Origin: Edaphobacter sp. 12200R-103
GTDB lineage: Bacteria > Acidobacteriota > Terriglobia > Terriglobales > Acidobacteriaceae
Reading direction: 5' to 3'
Assembly: GCF_010093025.1 (NCBI RefSeq)
Contig: NZ_CP048114.1
Span: 1,736,001 to 1,800,000, forward strand
DNA: 64,000 bases
The notes beneath the pieces were generated by a model. That model worked only from the letters and a program-made list of their open reading frames with translations, made no database searches and was not told the DNA's origin. Of the stretch, positions 1 to 7,913 are shown piece by piece. The translations under genes were made by a program, and so were the position numbers. How positions within the stretch are numbered: position 1 is the first letter of the stretch; every line of letters begins with the position of its first letter.

Positions 1-143
1 AACAGAGGAGGATCTTTGCGATGGCCTTCTTCGACGGATTGAGCGATAAGGAGATCGCCGAGATCGTGGGCGAATCGGCTCCGCTGATCAAGATGAGGAT
101 TCGGGACACGCTGCTGGCGCTGAGAAGGGCGGCACGAGGATGA
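1..143 (+). CDS. RNA polymerase ECF sigma factor, C-terminal end (partial)
   Basis: Only the last 46 codons are in the window, read in the frame that stops at the TGA overlapping the next start codon. The peptide contains a helix-turn-helix of the sigma-70 region 4 type (DGLSDKEIAEIVGE followed by a basic helix ending RDTLLALRRAARG), which contacts the -35 promoter element. The stop overlaps the next ATG as ATGA, and that next gene is a zinc anti-sigma factor, so the two form the usual translationally coupled sigma/anti-sigma pair. Being a fragment, the ECF subgroup cannot be assigned. SigK/RskA-like pairing is the best guess. Confidence 0.85.
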   Translation, partial: QRRIFAMAFFDGLSDKEIAEIVGESAPLIKMRIRDTLLALRRAARG

Positions 144-1087
144 GCAGGACGACGGCTCACTACGAGGATACCGATCTTGCAATGTTCGCCATGCAGCTGC
201 TAGAGGGCGAAGAACACCAGGCCACGTCTGAACATGTGAGTGGCTGCGCGTTCTGCAGGCAGGAGCTTGCGCGGCTGCACGGAGACCTGGCTGCCTGTGC
301 GTATGGGGTAGAGATGCATGCTCCGGCCTCATCAGTCCGGGAGCGAGTGATGCATCGGGTGACCCGCGAGAAGAAGGCCATTCCGCCAGCTCCGGTCGAG
401 GAGGCTATCCCTGCTCCCGCACCAACGACGACGGTTTCGGTCGAACCGGCAGAGGAAGAGGAGCCTCGTCTCGAGTTTCGCAGACGCAACGTAGAGCCTG
501 AACCGGAGCCCAGACCTGCGAAGCGGTGGCGATCAGAGGATAGACCGAGGCGGCAAAGCGCCGGCGTGGCCAAAGGGATATTCGTCTGGCTTGGGTGGGC
601 CATCGCCGCGGGGTTTGCCGTGGCGGGAGTGAGGCTGTACCAGCAGCAGATGGAGTACAGGACGAGACTTGCCGTCCTGGACGCCGAGGTGAGCCAGCTC
701 CGGGCGAATGCCACAGGCGCAGGGCGGCTGATAGAGGCGATGACCGATCCTTCGGCACAGCGCGCTCTGCTCTCCCCTCCCGAGTCCGATTCCGGGTCAC
801 TGGCGGAAGGACACGTGATCTACGACGCCGACAGGGGTTCGCTGATTCTGCTGGCGGACCATCTTGCTCCGGTGGGAATCGACAAGACCTATGAGCTGTG
901 GATGATTCCAGCAGACGGAACCAGTCCCATTCCGGCGGGTACATTCCACCCTGACGCGCAGGGCAACGGGAACGTGATTCTGCCTTCGCTGCCGAAGGCT
1001 GTCGCGGTAAAGGCGTTCGGGATAACGATCGAGGACGGGGCTGGATCGCAGACTCCGACGATGCCGATTGTGCTGGCAGGAAGCTGA
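140..1087 (+). CDS. Anti-sigma factor, RskA-like with zinc-binding N terminus
   Basis: Membrane-anchored anti-sigma factor that should sequester the sigma factor encoded just upstream. The N-terminal cytoplasmic part shows an H-x3-C-x2-C zinc anti-sigma motif (His32, Cys36, Cys39). A Pro/Glu-rich linker follows, then one membrane segment at about residues 147-164, a short coiled stretch, and a periplasmic RskA domain (about 225-313, with the typical YELWMIP and IEDGAGS stretches). At 315 residues it is longer than compact RskA proteins because of the linker. Coupling by ATGA overlap supports co-expression with the sigma factor. The signal that releases the sigma factor cannot be read from the sequence. 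Confidence 0.9.
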   Translation: MSRTTAHYEDTDLAMFAMQLLEGEEHQATSEHVSGCAFCRQELARLHGDLAACAYGVEMHAPASSVRERVMHRVTREKKAIPPAPVEEAIPAPAPTTTVSVEPAEEEEPRLEFRRRNVEPEPEPRPAKRWRSEDRPRRQSAGVAKGIFVWLGWAIAAGFAVAGVRLYQQQMEYRTRLAVLDAEVSQLRANATGAGRLIEAMTDPSAQRALLSPPESDSGSLAEGHVIYDADRGSLILLADHLAPVGIDKTYELWMIPADGTSPIPAGTFHPDAQGNGNVILPSLPKAVAVKAFGITIEDGAGSQTPTMPIVLAGS

Positions 1088-1104
1088 CCGGGACGGCTTT
1101 CTTT

Positions 1105-1202
1105 TGGATAGTCCACAAAAATCCCTGTACTTGCCAGTAGCGTTTGTGGCGCTTCGGGCAAAATACAGGGATTCTTCGCGTTGCTCAGAATGACGGCTTC
1201 TT
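1105..1202. repeat. Dispersed intergenic repeat, family A variant 1
   Basis: The stretch holds an imperfect inverted repeat (CCCTGTACTTGCC against GGCAAAATACAGGG) followed by TTGCTCAGAATGACGGCTTC. Nearly the same words recur in the same order after rarA (about 7441-7497), and the TCAGGATGACA core recurs in two other gaps of this window. It sits between two convergent genes, so it may also act as a transcript end, but no U tract is present. Confidence 0.6.
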
Positions 1203-1218
1203 AAGGCCGGGGACTGCG

Positions 1219-2577
1219 CTACGGCAGCTGGGTCCGCACCATGATGCCCTTGCCCTGCAGGGGCACGGTCGTCTCTACGACATCGGTATCGGTACGGATG
1301 ATCGTCATGCGGTCCGACTCAGGAGACGTCACGTAGACCTTGCCGGTAGGCGTACCGCTGATGCAGGCGATGAAGGTAGGATGGGGCGAATCCGGTACCG
1401 GGATGGTAGCCGTGACGGTGTTGGTGGTCAGGTTGACGACCGAGACCGTGCTGTCTGCCCGATTGATGACGTAAGCACGGGAGCCATCCTGCAGGACCGC
1501 TACCATCAGGGGGTCGACGCCCACGGGTACAGTAGCCAGCACCTGGCCAAATCCATTGGCATCGATGGGGTTGTTAGGGTCGCAGTTAGGATTGCCTGGA
1601 AGAGCGGCCGCTGAGCAGAGAGGGATGTTGATGATGCTTACCGATCCCTTGGACACGCCATCGCCCTCGTTGGCGACGACCAGCTCGTTGCGGGTAGGTG
1701 CGAGATCGGCCCAGATCGGAGCGACTCCAACCGGAATCGGATTGACCGCAGGCGCGGGAACGTTATCGGCCTGATTGGTCTGCGCGTTGATGACGGAGAC
1801 GGTATTGTCACCTTTGTTCATGATGAAGGCGCGCTTGCCATCAGTGGTCATTACGCCGTAGATGGGGCTGCGTCCTACGTCGATCTTGTTAGAGATAGTG
1901 CTGCTTGCCATCTCGATGGCGGCAACTTCGCCAGGGCCACCATCGTCCTTCTGACTGATAACGTAGGCGCGAGGCGAGCCGGAGTTGCCAGCGATGTAGA
2001 CCGGAGAGTATCCGGGATCAATGGGAAACTCCTGATTCAGCGAGGGAGGCGGAGGCGATTCCTTGAGCTGCGCCACAGCGGTGCGACCGGGTTCTGTGAC
2101 AAAGAGCGCAGTAGCGTCGGAGAAGATGCTGTTGGAGTTCGCGTTATCGAGCAGCGTTGTCTGGATGACATCGCGGGTCTGCAGCGAGGGGGAGATATCG
2201 AAGCTGGTGAGCGTCTTATCGCCGTTGAGCGTGTAGCCGGTGTTTCCGGACGCGTCGAGCATCAGGTAGTACGGCGAAGCCCCGACGTTGGCGGTGACCA
2301 GAACGCTATCGCCGGAGAAGTCGACGATCGTAACCAGGCCAGGCAGATCAGGTCCCGGACTGGAGATCGCGATCGCATATTTATTGGGCTGCGAGGCAGG
2401 TCCAACGGGATTGATGCTGGTGACAACAGGACGATAGGTGTTGCCGCAACCTGCCAACGATCCGAGGGAGACCGCGGCGAAGGCGAGGGTGGAAATAGCC
2501 TGGAGACGTGACCGCCTGGATGGCCGGTCGATACGAACCTCAGGGGTTCCTTCTGCTTCAATTCTTCCTAAACGCAA
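1219..2577 (-). CDS. YVTN-type beta-propeller lipoprotein (YncE-like)
   Basis: Predicted exported lipoprotein. The N terminus has a basic stretch (RPSRRSR), a hydrophobic segment and a lipobox LAGC with Cys44. The rest is repeated beta-propeller blades of the YVTN/YncE type, for example AYVINRADSTVSVVN followed by TVTATIPV, and VYVTSPESDRMTI near the end. Such proteins form seven-bladed propellers, but their substrates are mostly unknown. The start is taken as TTG because no ATG or GTG precedes the signal sequence in frame and a GGGAG Shine-Dalgarno lies about 6 nt upstream. The preceding 20-residue n-region is long for a signal peptide, so the start is the weakest part of the call. Confidence 0.8.
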   Translation of the reverse strand: MRLGRIEAEGTPEVRIDRPSRRSRLQAISTLAFAAVSLGSLAGCGNTYRPVVTSINPVGPASQPNKYAIAISSPGPDLPGLVTIVDFSGDSVLVTANVGASPYYLMLDASGNTGYTLNGDKTLTSFDISPSLQTRDVIQTTLLDNANSNSIFSDATALFVTEPGRTAVAQLKESPPPPSLNQEFPIDPGYSPVYIAGNSGSPRAYVISQKDDGGPGEVAAIEMASSTISNKIDVGRSPIYGVMTTDGKRAFIMNKGDNTVSVINAQTNQADNVPAPAVNPIPVGVAPIWADLAPTRNELVVANEGDGVSKGSVSIINIPLCSAAALPGNPNCDPNNPIDANGFGQVLATVPVGVDPLMVAVLQDGSRAYVINRADSTVSVVNLTTNTVTATIPVPDSPHPTFIACISGTPTGKVYVTSPESDRMTIIRTDTDVVETTVPLQGKGIMVRTQLP

Positions 2578-2666
2578 AACTGCTCCCGCGGTGCTGCTGG
2601 TGATTAGCTAAGCTACAGATGAGATTGTAAATCACCACGGCTGGAAAACCCGGCGGGAGTGACGAA

Positions 2667-3503
2667 ATGCAGGTCTGGCGGAAGGCAATTCCGGAGGGGC
2701 GAGACAGGGTGCAAGCGAGGGCACTGACCTGGGTGGTGGGTCTGTTGCTGCTTGCAGGAGCTCTGGCGCTGCCACTGGGTACGGCCCGGCTGGGACTTCC
2801 GCTGTGGCCCCTGGGAAGACCTCTGCTGCTGAGCGTGGGCTTTGCGGCTGTCGTGTTGTTGCTGCGCGCGGCGACGCCTGCGGCCTCGGCGATAGGGCTG
2901 CTGATCTGTTTCCTTCTTGCCGAAGCTCCTGCGGCGTGGTCGCGCTACGCAAAAGACACGGCAGAACATTGGCTGCTTGCAGCACTGGCGGCCCTGTTTG
3001 TGCTGACCTTTGCGGCGACAAAGTATGGCAGAGGCAAAAAGGAAGCGCGCGGCCTGTCGGAGTCGCGGCGCGGAAGAAGCGCGTCGCAGATTGTGGCGAA
3101 TCTTGGGATAGCCGGGCTGTTTGCCGCGGTGGGGTGGTACGAAGGATGCGTGGCTGCCCTCGCCGAGGCGGCGGCGGATACGGTTTCTTCAGAGATCGGG
3201 CAGGCAACGGGGCATCGGGCACGGCTGGTGACGACAGGCCAGATTGTGCCTTCGGGGACCGATGGCGGAGTTACGACTGCAGGAACGGTGGCCGGGCTCG
3301 CGGCAGCGGCGATTGTTGTTGCGATTGGCTCCGGGCATCATGCATTGTGGCCGACCCAGGTGGTTACCTGGATGGCGGCGGGCGCTGGGCTGTACTTCGA
3401 CAGCTTGTTGGGAGCGACGGTAGAGCGGCGGGGCTGGATGGGGAATGATCTTGTGAACTTCTCTTCAACGCTGTGCGCGGCTGTGCTTGCGAGCATTTTC
3501 TGA
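2667..3503 (+). CDS. DUF92 family integral membrane protein
   Basis: A 278-residue membrane protein of the DUF92/TIGR00297 family. The diagnostic block LAEAAADTVSSEIGQ followed about 28 residues later by GTDGGVTTAGTVAG is clearly present, and the hydrophobic profile fits six to eight membrane segments. Plant relatives such as VTE6 are isoprenoid (phytyl-phosphate) kinases, so a lipid phosphate kinase role is possible, but bacterial members are not characterised well enough to assign it. A GGGAG ribosome-binding site lies 7 nt before the ATG. It is divergent from the propeller lipoprotein and is probably a single-gene unit. Confidence 0.85.
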   Translation: MQVWRKAIPEGRDRVQARALTWVVGLLLLAGALALPLGTARLGLPLWPLGRPLLLSVGFAAVVLLLRAATPAASAIGLLICFLLAEAPAAWSRYAKDTAEHWLLAALAALFVLTFAATKYGRGKKEARGLSESRRGRSASQIVANLGIAGLFAAVGWYEGCVAALAEAAADTVSSEIGQATGHRARLVTTGQIVPSGTDGGVTTAGTVAGLAAAAIVVAIGSGHHALWPTQVVTWMAAGAGLYFDSLLGATVERRGWMGNDLVNFSSTLCAAVLASIF

Positions 3504-3565
3504 GCGAACCGCTGGTGGCTTCCGCTCTGCCGGACGCGATTGTCGGCTCAACAAGCATCGCTGAG

Positions 3566-3614
3566 ACCGCAGATCCTTCGACTTCGCCCTTCGGGCTCCG
3601 CTCAGGATGACACT
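3566..3614. repeat. Dispersed intergenic repeat, family A
   Basis: The stretch reads CAGATCCTTCGACTTCGCCC, then TTCGGGCTCCGCTCAGGATG and ACAC. The CTTCGCCCTTCGGGCTCCG middle part can pair with itself. The same flanks (CGCAGATCCTTCGACT and GCTCAGGATGACAC) occur around a different hairpin at 11082-11142. It sits in a 220-bp gap with no other recognisable content. Confidence 0.7.
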
Positions 3615-3723
3615 CCGTGAGGATGGCCCCTTCAAGTCCACTGAAATTTGGTTGTTCTGAGGACGAGTGACGTGCCGAAGAAGAGTCTTGAGGATGGCCG
3701 CGCTTTACTTGAGGACTGCGCTC

Positions 3724-4386
3724 TTAATCGTCGCCTTTGCGGAGCCAATCGAAGTTGAGGTTGAGCCTCCAGGCGGTGTAGCTGAGGACCTCATGGGCGT
3801 ATCGCATGAAGAGATCCCACCAGCCGAGGTGTCCTACGGTGGCTCGCGGTGAGGTGTAGACGTCGAGGCCTATATCCTGGCAGAGTTCGCGAATGCGAAA
3901 GAGATGGGTTCCGTCGGAGACGACGACGATATGGTGCAGGTTAAAGTCTCGGGCGATGGCGGCAAGACGATGGACCTGTTGTTCAGTATCGGTGGAGCTG
4001 GTCTCAGCGATGATGTTGCCGATGGGGACGCCGTGGGCGAGAAGGTAATCGCGTCCGACACCGCCCTCGGTATGGCCGGAATCCTTGTCGCTTCCTCCTC
4101 CGAGGGTAACGATGATGGGGGCGATCTTCATGCGGTAGAGATCGACGGCGTGGTCGAGGCGGAAATGGAGCGTGGGGGAAGGGCGACCGGAGTACTCTGC
4201 AGCTCCAAAGACAGCGATGGCGTCGGCCTGCTGGGCCTGATCCTCAGAGGCGACTTCGTTGATCTGCTGGACGACGTAGAAACACCAGGCCACACCAATG
4301 ACGAATGCGGTGATCAGTAGCGTGCGCAGCAGGGTGCTTGCCGTCGAAGGGTGCTGACGGCGCTGATTGTTGCGGGAAACCATCAT
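3724..4386 (-). CDS. DUF218 / YdcF-ElyC-like membrane-anchored protein
   Basis: The 220-residue product has one N-terminal membrane anchor (about residues 18-40) and a periplasmic DUF218 domain. Family hallmarks are visible: an acidic start of the domain (ADAIAVFGAAEYSGRPSP), the LGGG motif, and the conserved SSTDTEQQ stretch followed by a histidine-rich strand and SDGTHLFR. Relatives include SanA/ElyC/YdcF, linked to envelope integrity and peptidoglycan precursor metabolism, and a nucleotide or SAM-like ligand has been proposed for YdcF. No role more precise than an envelope function can be supported. Two adjacent ATG codons make the exact start ambiguous by one residue; a TACACT -10-like box lies about 17 nt upstream. 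Confidence 0.8.
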   Translation of the reverse strand: MMVSRNNQRRQHPSTASTLLRTLLITAFVIGVAWCFYVVQQINEVASEDQAQQADAIAVFGAAEYSGRPSPTLHFRLDHAVDLYRMKIAPIIVTLGGGSDKDSGHTEGGVGRDYLLAHGVPIGNIIAETSSTDTEQQVHRLAAIARDFNLHHIVVVSDGTHLFRIRELCQDIGLDVYTSPRATVGHLGWWDLFMRYAHEVLSYTAWRLNLNFDWLRKGDD

Positions 4387-4438
4387 GGCCTGTGAGAACT
4401 TCGAGTGTAAGGCATCCGCGCCGGGAACCCCAAGAAAT

Positions 4439-5083
4439 TCAGTGACTCAGGGCGAGCGCAATCTCGTGGGTTGGGATAGCGCCTTCACGGAGAATCATCC
4501 AGGAGCTTCCGCCGGCGGAGATATCGACGATGGTGGTAGGGACGGAGCGCGCCGTCGGCCCCCCGTCGACGATGAGTGGGATCTTGTCGCCAAGTTGCTC
4601 GCGAACCCCGTACGCGTAGGTACATTCGGGCATCCCGAAGAGGTTCGCGGAGGTTGCGGTAATGGGAAGACCGAGGCTGGAGACGATGGCTCGGGGGATT
4701 GCAGCCTCCGGCACGCGCAAAGCGACATTGCCGGTATTGGCGGTGACGCGGAGGGGCAGTTTGGAGCCGGCACGAACGATAAGCGTGAGCGGTCCGGGCC
4801 AGAAACGCTCGGCGAGGCGGTCAAAAGCGGTGTCGAGCCCGCGGGAGAGCTCGTAGGCCTGGGCGACATCGCGGATGAGCAGAGACAGAGGTTTGTGGCG
4901 GGCTCGCGACTTGATCTCATAGATGCGATCGACGGCGCGCAGATTGACCGGATCGACCGCGAGGCCATAAAAGGTATCGGTAGGAAGAGCTACAACCTGA
5001 CCTGCGTGGAGACGATCAGCTACCTGAGAGATGAGCTCTGGTTCGGGCTCATCGGGATGAATACGAAGCGTATCGGCCGTCAA
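4439..5083 (-). CDS. tsaC: L-threonylcarbamoyladenylate synthase (Sua5/YrdC/YciO family)
   Basis: Makes threonylcarbamoyl-AMP from threonine, bicarbonate and ATP, the first step of the t6A37 tRNA modification. The single YrdC domain shows the N-terminal ALPTDTFYGLAVDP substrate strand, the basic KSRARHKPLSLLI motif and the SAN nucleotide-binding motif in ATSANLFG. At 214 residues it is the short TsaC form without the extra Sua5 C-terminal domain. The start is TTG, with CAGGA 4-5 nt upstream; no earlier start in frame looks better. It lies between divergent and convergent neighbours and appears to be monocistronic. The paralogue YciO is the alternative assignment. Confidence 0.85.
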   Translation of the reverse strand: MTADTLRIHPDEPEPELISQVADRLHAGQVVALPTDTFYGLAVDPVNLRAVDRIYEIKSRARHKPLSLLIRDVAQAYELSRGLDTAFDRLAERFWPGPLTLIVRAGSKLPLRVTANTGNVALRVPEAAIPRAIVSSLGLPITATSANLFGMPECTYAYGVREQLGDKIPLIVDGGPTARSVPTTIVDISAGGSSWMILREGAIPTHEIALALSH

Positions 5084-5173
5084 AATCCTGAAGCTCCTGT
5101 GCCGTGTGCGGCCTTCTGGAACATAGGATACCGCTGGAGCCGGTCAAAAGCGATGCGTCTGATCAAGACGGCG

Positions 5174-5179
5174 TAAACT
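5174..5179 (+). promoter_or_regulatory. -10-like box TAAACT, six nt before the SpoU methyltransferase start
   Basis: TAAACT is followed by six bases and then the ATG, with no Shine-Dalgarno between. If it is the -10 element, transcription would start at or next to the A of the ATG, giving a leaderless mRNA. No good -35 hexamer is visible at 16-18 bp. Confidence 0.5.
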
Positions 5180-5185
5180 TTTGGG

Positions 5186-6046
5186 ATGGCGGGAAGCGAG
5201 GAGATCAAGAGTCGCAGCAATGCGCGGGTAAAGCAGCTACGCGCAGCCTTTGCGGGACAGGAGCGGCTGTCAGAGGGCCTGCTGGCGATTGAAGGGGAAC
5301 ATCTTCTGGAAGAGGCGGTGCGCAGTGGTCTGGAGATCAGGACCGTCTTTCTGACGGAGCATCAACAGATTCCAGATGGAGTAAAAGCGACGACCGAGAT
5401 TGTGCGGCTCAGCACGGACGTATTTCGCAGCGCGGTCGAGACGCGGTCTCCGCAGGGCATTGCAGCGCTGGTGGCTCCCGCAAAGTTTGAGATCGCCGAG
5501 ATCTTTGAGCGACAGGACCAGGCGCTGATTGTGATTGCCGCGGGCCTGCAGGATCCGGGGAACCTGGGCACGATCATCCGGTCGGCAGAGGCCTTTGGAG
5601 CAAATGGCGTGATTGCGACGCCGGGAACGGTGAGCGTGTGGAACCAGAAGGCTGTTCGGGCGAGCGTGGGAAGCGTGTTTCGTCTACCGGTAGCTACGGC
5701 CGCGACTCAAGAGATTGCAGATCTGGCAGCGGAGTATGGCGTCCGGTTGCTTGCTGCTATGGGCTCGGCGAAAGGCGGTGTGCTGCGCGCCCAGGATATC
5801 AGCCTGAGTGAGCCATGCGCGTTTCTGATTGGCAATGAGGGGGCGGGGCTCTCGCAGGAGTGGATGAAACTGGGAGCGGAGAGCATTACGATTCCCTGCC
5901 CCGGCCCGGTCGAGAGTCTCAATGCGGCGGTTGCGGCTTCGCTGCTGCTGTATGAGGCCTCGCGGCAAAGGTCGCTGGAGACGAGAAGGGGCGCACCTCG
6001 GATTCCCGGGCCTCTGCGAAGACGCCCGACGGGGGCGACGCGATGA
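5186..6046 (+). CDS. SpoU/TrmH family 2'-O-ribose RNA methyltransferase
   Basis: A 286-residue SPOUT enzyme that should methylate a ribose 2'-OH in rRNA or tRNA with SAM as donor. The N-terminal substrate-binding domain (about 1-100) is followed by the knotted catalytic domain with motif 1 (LQDPGNLGTIIRSAEAFG), motif 2 (FLIGNEGAGL) and motif 3 (VESLNAAVAASLLLYE). The TsnR/RlmB-like organisation fits 23S rRNA modification, but the target nucleotide cannot be read from the sequence. The basic C-terminal tail (RRGAPRIPGPLRRR) is extra. The last codons overlap rarA by four bases (ATGA), so the two genes form an operon. Confidence 0.88.
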   Translation: MAGSEEIKSRSNARVKQLRAAFAGQERLSEGLLAIEGEHLLEEAVRSGLEIRTVFLTEHQQIPDGVKATTEIVRLSTDVFRSAVETRSPQGIAALVAPAKFEIAEIFERQDQALIVIAAGLQDPGNLGTIIRSAEAFGANGVIATPGTVSVWNQKAVRASVGSVFRLPVATAATQEIADLAAEYGVRLLAAMGSAKGGVLRAQDISLSEPCAFLIGNEGAGLSQEWMKLGAESITIPCPGPVESLNAAVAASLLLYEASRQRSLETRRGAPRIPGPLRRRPTGATR

Positions 6047-7380
6047 GCCTGTTCGATACGACGCCGATGACGACGGCATCGCGGGGAGCGGTGCGGGCTC
6101 CGCTGGCAGAGCGGATGAGGCCGCACACACTGGACGAGTATGTCGGTCAGGGGCATCTGCTGGGTCCGGGTAAGCCGCTGCGCGTGGCGATTGAAAACGA
6201 TGATCCTACGTCGATGATCTTCTGGGGACCGCCGGGAACGGGCAAGACGACGCTGGCGAAGATTATCGCGCAGCGGACGCATGCGACGTTTATTGAGTTT
6301 TCCGCGGTGCTGAGCGGGATTAAGGAGATCAAACAGGTGATGGCCGATGCCGAAAAGGCGGCGCACCTGGGGTCGCGGACGATTTTGTTTATCGATGAAA
6401 TTCATCGCTTCAACAAGGCGCAGCAGGACGCATTTCTGCCTTATGTGGAGCGCGGGACGATACGGCTGATCGGAGCGACGACGGAGAATCCATCGTTTGA
6501 GATCAACTCTGCCCTGCTGTCACGCTGTCGTGTCTATACGCTGGTGGGGCTGACGGAGGCACAGGTTGTAGAACTCCTGCAGCGGGCGCTGAACGACGCG
6601 GAGCGCGGGCTGGGAGCCTCGGGGATTACAGCTGAAGATGAGGCGCTGGCAACGATTGCTTCGTACTCGAGCGGCGACGCTAGAAATGCGCTGAATGCGC
6701 TGGAAGTGGCAGCGCGATTGGTACAGGGCCGCAAAGAAAAGATATTGACGAAGGCGATCGCCGCAGAAGCGCTGCAGAGGCGGGTTCTGCAGTACGACAA
6801 GCGGGGCGAGCAGCACTACGACATCATCTCGGCACTGCATAAGAGCGTGCGCAACTCCGATCCGGACGCCGCGCTGTACTGGCTGGGAAGGATGCTGGAG
6901 GCGGGCGAAGACCCGATGTATGTTGCGCGGCGCGTGGTTCGCATGGCGGTGGAAGACATCGGGCTGGCGGCGCCGGAGGCATTGAACCTTTGTCTCTCGG
7001 CGAAGGATGCGATGCATTTCCTAGGGCATCCGGAGGGTGAGCTGGCCCTGGCGCAGGCAGTGGTGTACCTTGCGCTGGCGCCGAAGTCGAACGCGGTCTA
7101 CGTGGCATACAACACGGTACGAGGCGACATCCAGGCAACGGCTGCGGAGCCTGTTCCGCTGCACCTGCGGAATGCGCCGACAAAGCTGATGAAGGATTTG
7201 AACTACGGCAAGAACTACCAGTATGCGCACGATGTGGAAGGCCGCGTCGCAGACATGGAGTGTCTTCCACCTTCGCTGGCGGGGCGACACTACTATGTAC
7301 CGACCAGCGAAGGACGCGAAAAGCTGCTGGCGCAGCGCATGGAAGAGATTGCGCGCATCAAGGCTTCGAAGCGGGGCTGA
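6043..7380 (+). CDS. rarA: Replication-associated recombination protein A (RarA/MgsA AAA+ ATPase)
   Basis: A clamp-loader-like AAA+ ATPase that acts at stalled replication forks. The sequence shows Walker A (GPPGTGKTT), Walker B (ILFIDEIHRF), sensor 1 (GATTENPSFEIN) and the MgsA C-terminal tetramerisation region (about 260-440). At 445 residues it has the normal family length. The N terminus with LAERMRPHTLDEYVGQ is typical, so the ATG start is convincing. It is translationally coupled to the upstream rRNA/tRNA methyltransferase. Confidence 0.95.
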   Translation: MSLFDTTPMTTASRGAVRAPLAERMRPHTLDEYVGQGHLLGPGKPLRVAIENDDPTSMIFWGPPGTGKTTLAKIIAQRTHATFIEFSAVLSGIKEIKQVMADAEKAAHLGSRTILFIDEIHRFNKAQQDAFLPYVERGTIRLIGATTENPSFEINSALLSRCRVYTLVGLTEAQVVELLQRALNDAERGLGASGITAEDEALATIASYSSGDARNALNALEVAARLVQGRKEKILTKAIAAEALQRRVLQYDKRGEQHYDIISALHKSVRNSDPDAALYWLGRMLEAGEDPMYVARRVVRMAVEDIGLAAPEALNLCLSAKDAMHFLGHPEGELALAQAVVYLALAPKSNAVYVAYNTVRGDIQATAAEPVPLHLRNAPTKLMKDLNYGKNYQYAHDVEGRVADMECLPPSLAGRHYYVPTSEGREKLLAQRMEEIARIKASKRG

Positions 7381-7440
7381 AGGATCTGCGGATGATAGCT
7401 TTTCGCTACTTGTGCGCTTTTGATGCTGCCGGGACAGCGT

Positions 7441-7497
7441 AGGCGCCACAGGCAAAATACAGGGATCCGCTTTGCTCAGGATGACGGCTTTCAAGAA
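7441..7497. repeat. Dispersed intergenic repeat, family A variant 1
   Basis: GGCAAAATACAGGGATCC and TTTGCTCAGGATGACGGCTT match the copy at 1105-1202 in word order. It lies between convergent genes and ends just before the SnoaL-like gene. Confidence 0.6.
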
Positions 7498-7913
7498 CCA
7501 ACTTCGCGAGAACTGCACTCACTTTTTTCGACCAGTCCCAACAGGTTGGCATCGCGCCAGATACGCCACTGGCCATCGGCGCCGCGACGAAAGACGGAGA
7601 GCACATTGCCTGCGCGTTGTATGGGCGAACTGCCGTCGGGCGTAGCCGTGATCTCCAGATAGTTCCAGCAGACGGCGGTGTCACCCATGACGGTGATCTC
7701 CTGCACATCGGCCTTGCCTTCGATGTTGACCTTGCCGCTCATCGAACGGGAGCGCTGTTCGAACTCAACCTTACTCATCGGCGGGTTGCCTGGCGTAAGA
7801 AAGACGACATCGTCGGTCATCAGATTCATGACCGTGTCGAGATCGCCTTTACGGGAGGCATCGAGCCAGAGCTCGATGGCAACGCGAATCTGCTGTTCGT
7901 CTGTAAGGCTCAT
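7491..7913 (-). CDS. SnoaL-like / DUF4440 NTF2-fold protein (SgcJ/EcaC type)
   Basis: A 140-residue single-domain protein with the NTF2 fold: an N-terminal helix pair (TDEQQIRVAIELWLDASRKGD), the VMNLMTDDVVFLTPG strand and a cone-shaped beta sheet. The family includes ketosteroid isomerase-like enzymes and many binding proteins, so no substrate can be named. The start overlaps the stop of dsbD (ATGA), making it the last gene of a reverse-strand run. No catalytic pair typical of a known isomerase could be singled out. Confidence 0.75.
   Translation of the reverse strand: MSLTDEQQIRVAIELWLDASRKGDLDTVMNLMTDDVVFLTPGNPPMSKVEFEQRSRSMSGKVNIEGKADVQEITVMGDTAVCWNYLEITATPDGSSPIQRAGNVLSVFRRGADGQWRIWRDANLLGLVEKSECSSREVGS

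Noticed and set aside
4367..5176. Forward open frame of 269 codons opposite tsaC
   Set aside because: It mirrors the tsaC codons and has no domain; tsaC motifs are unambiguous on the reverse strand.
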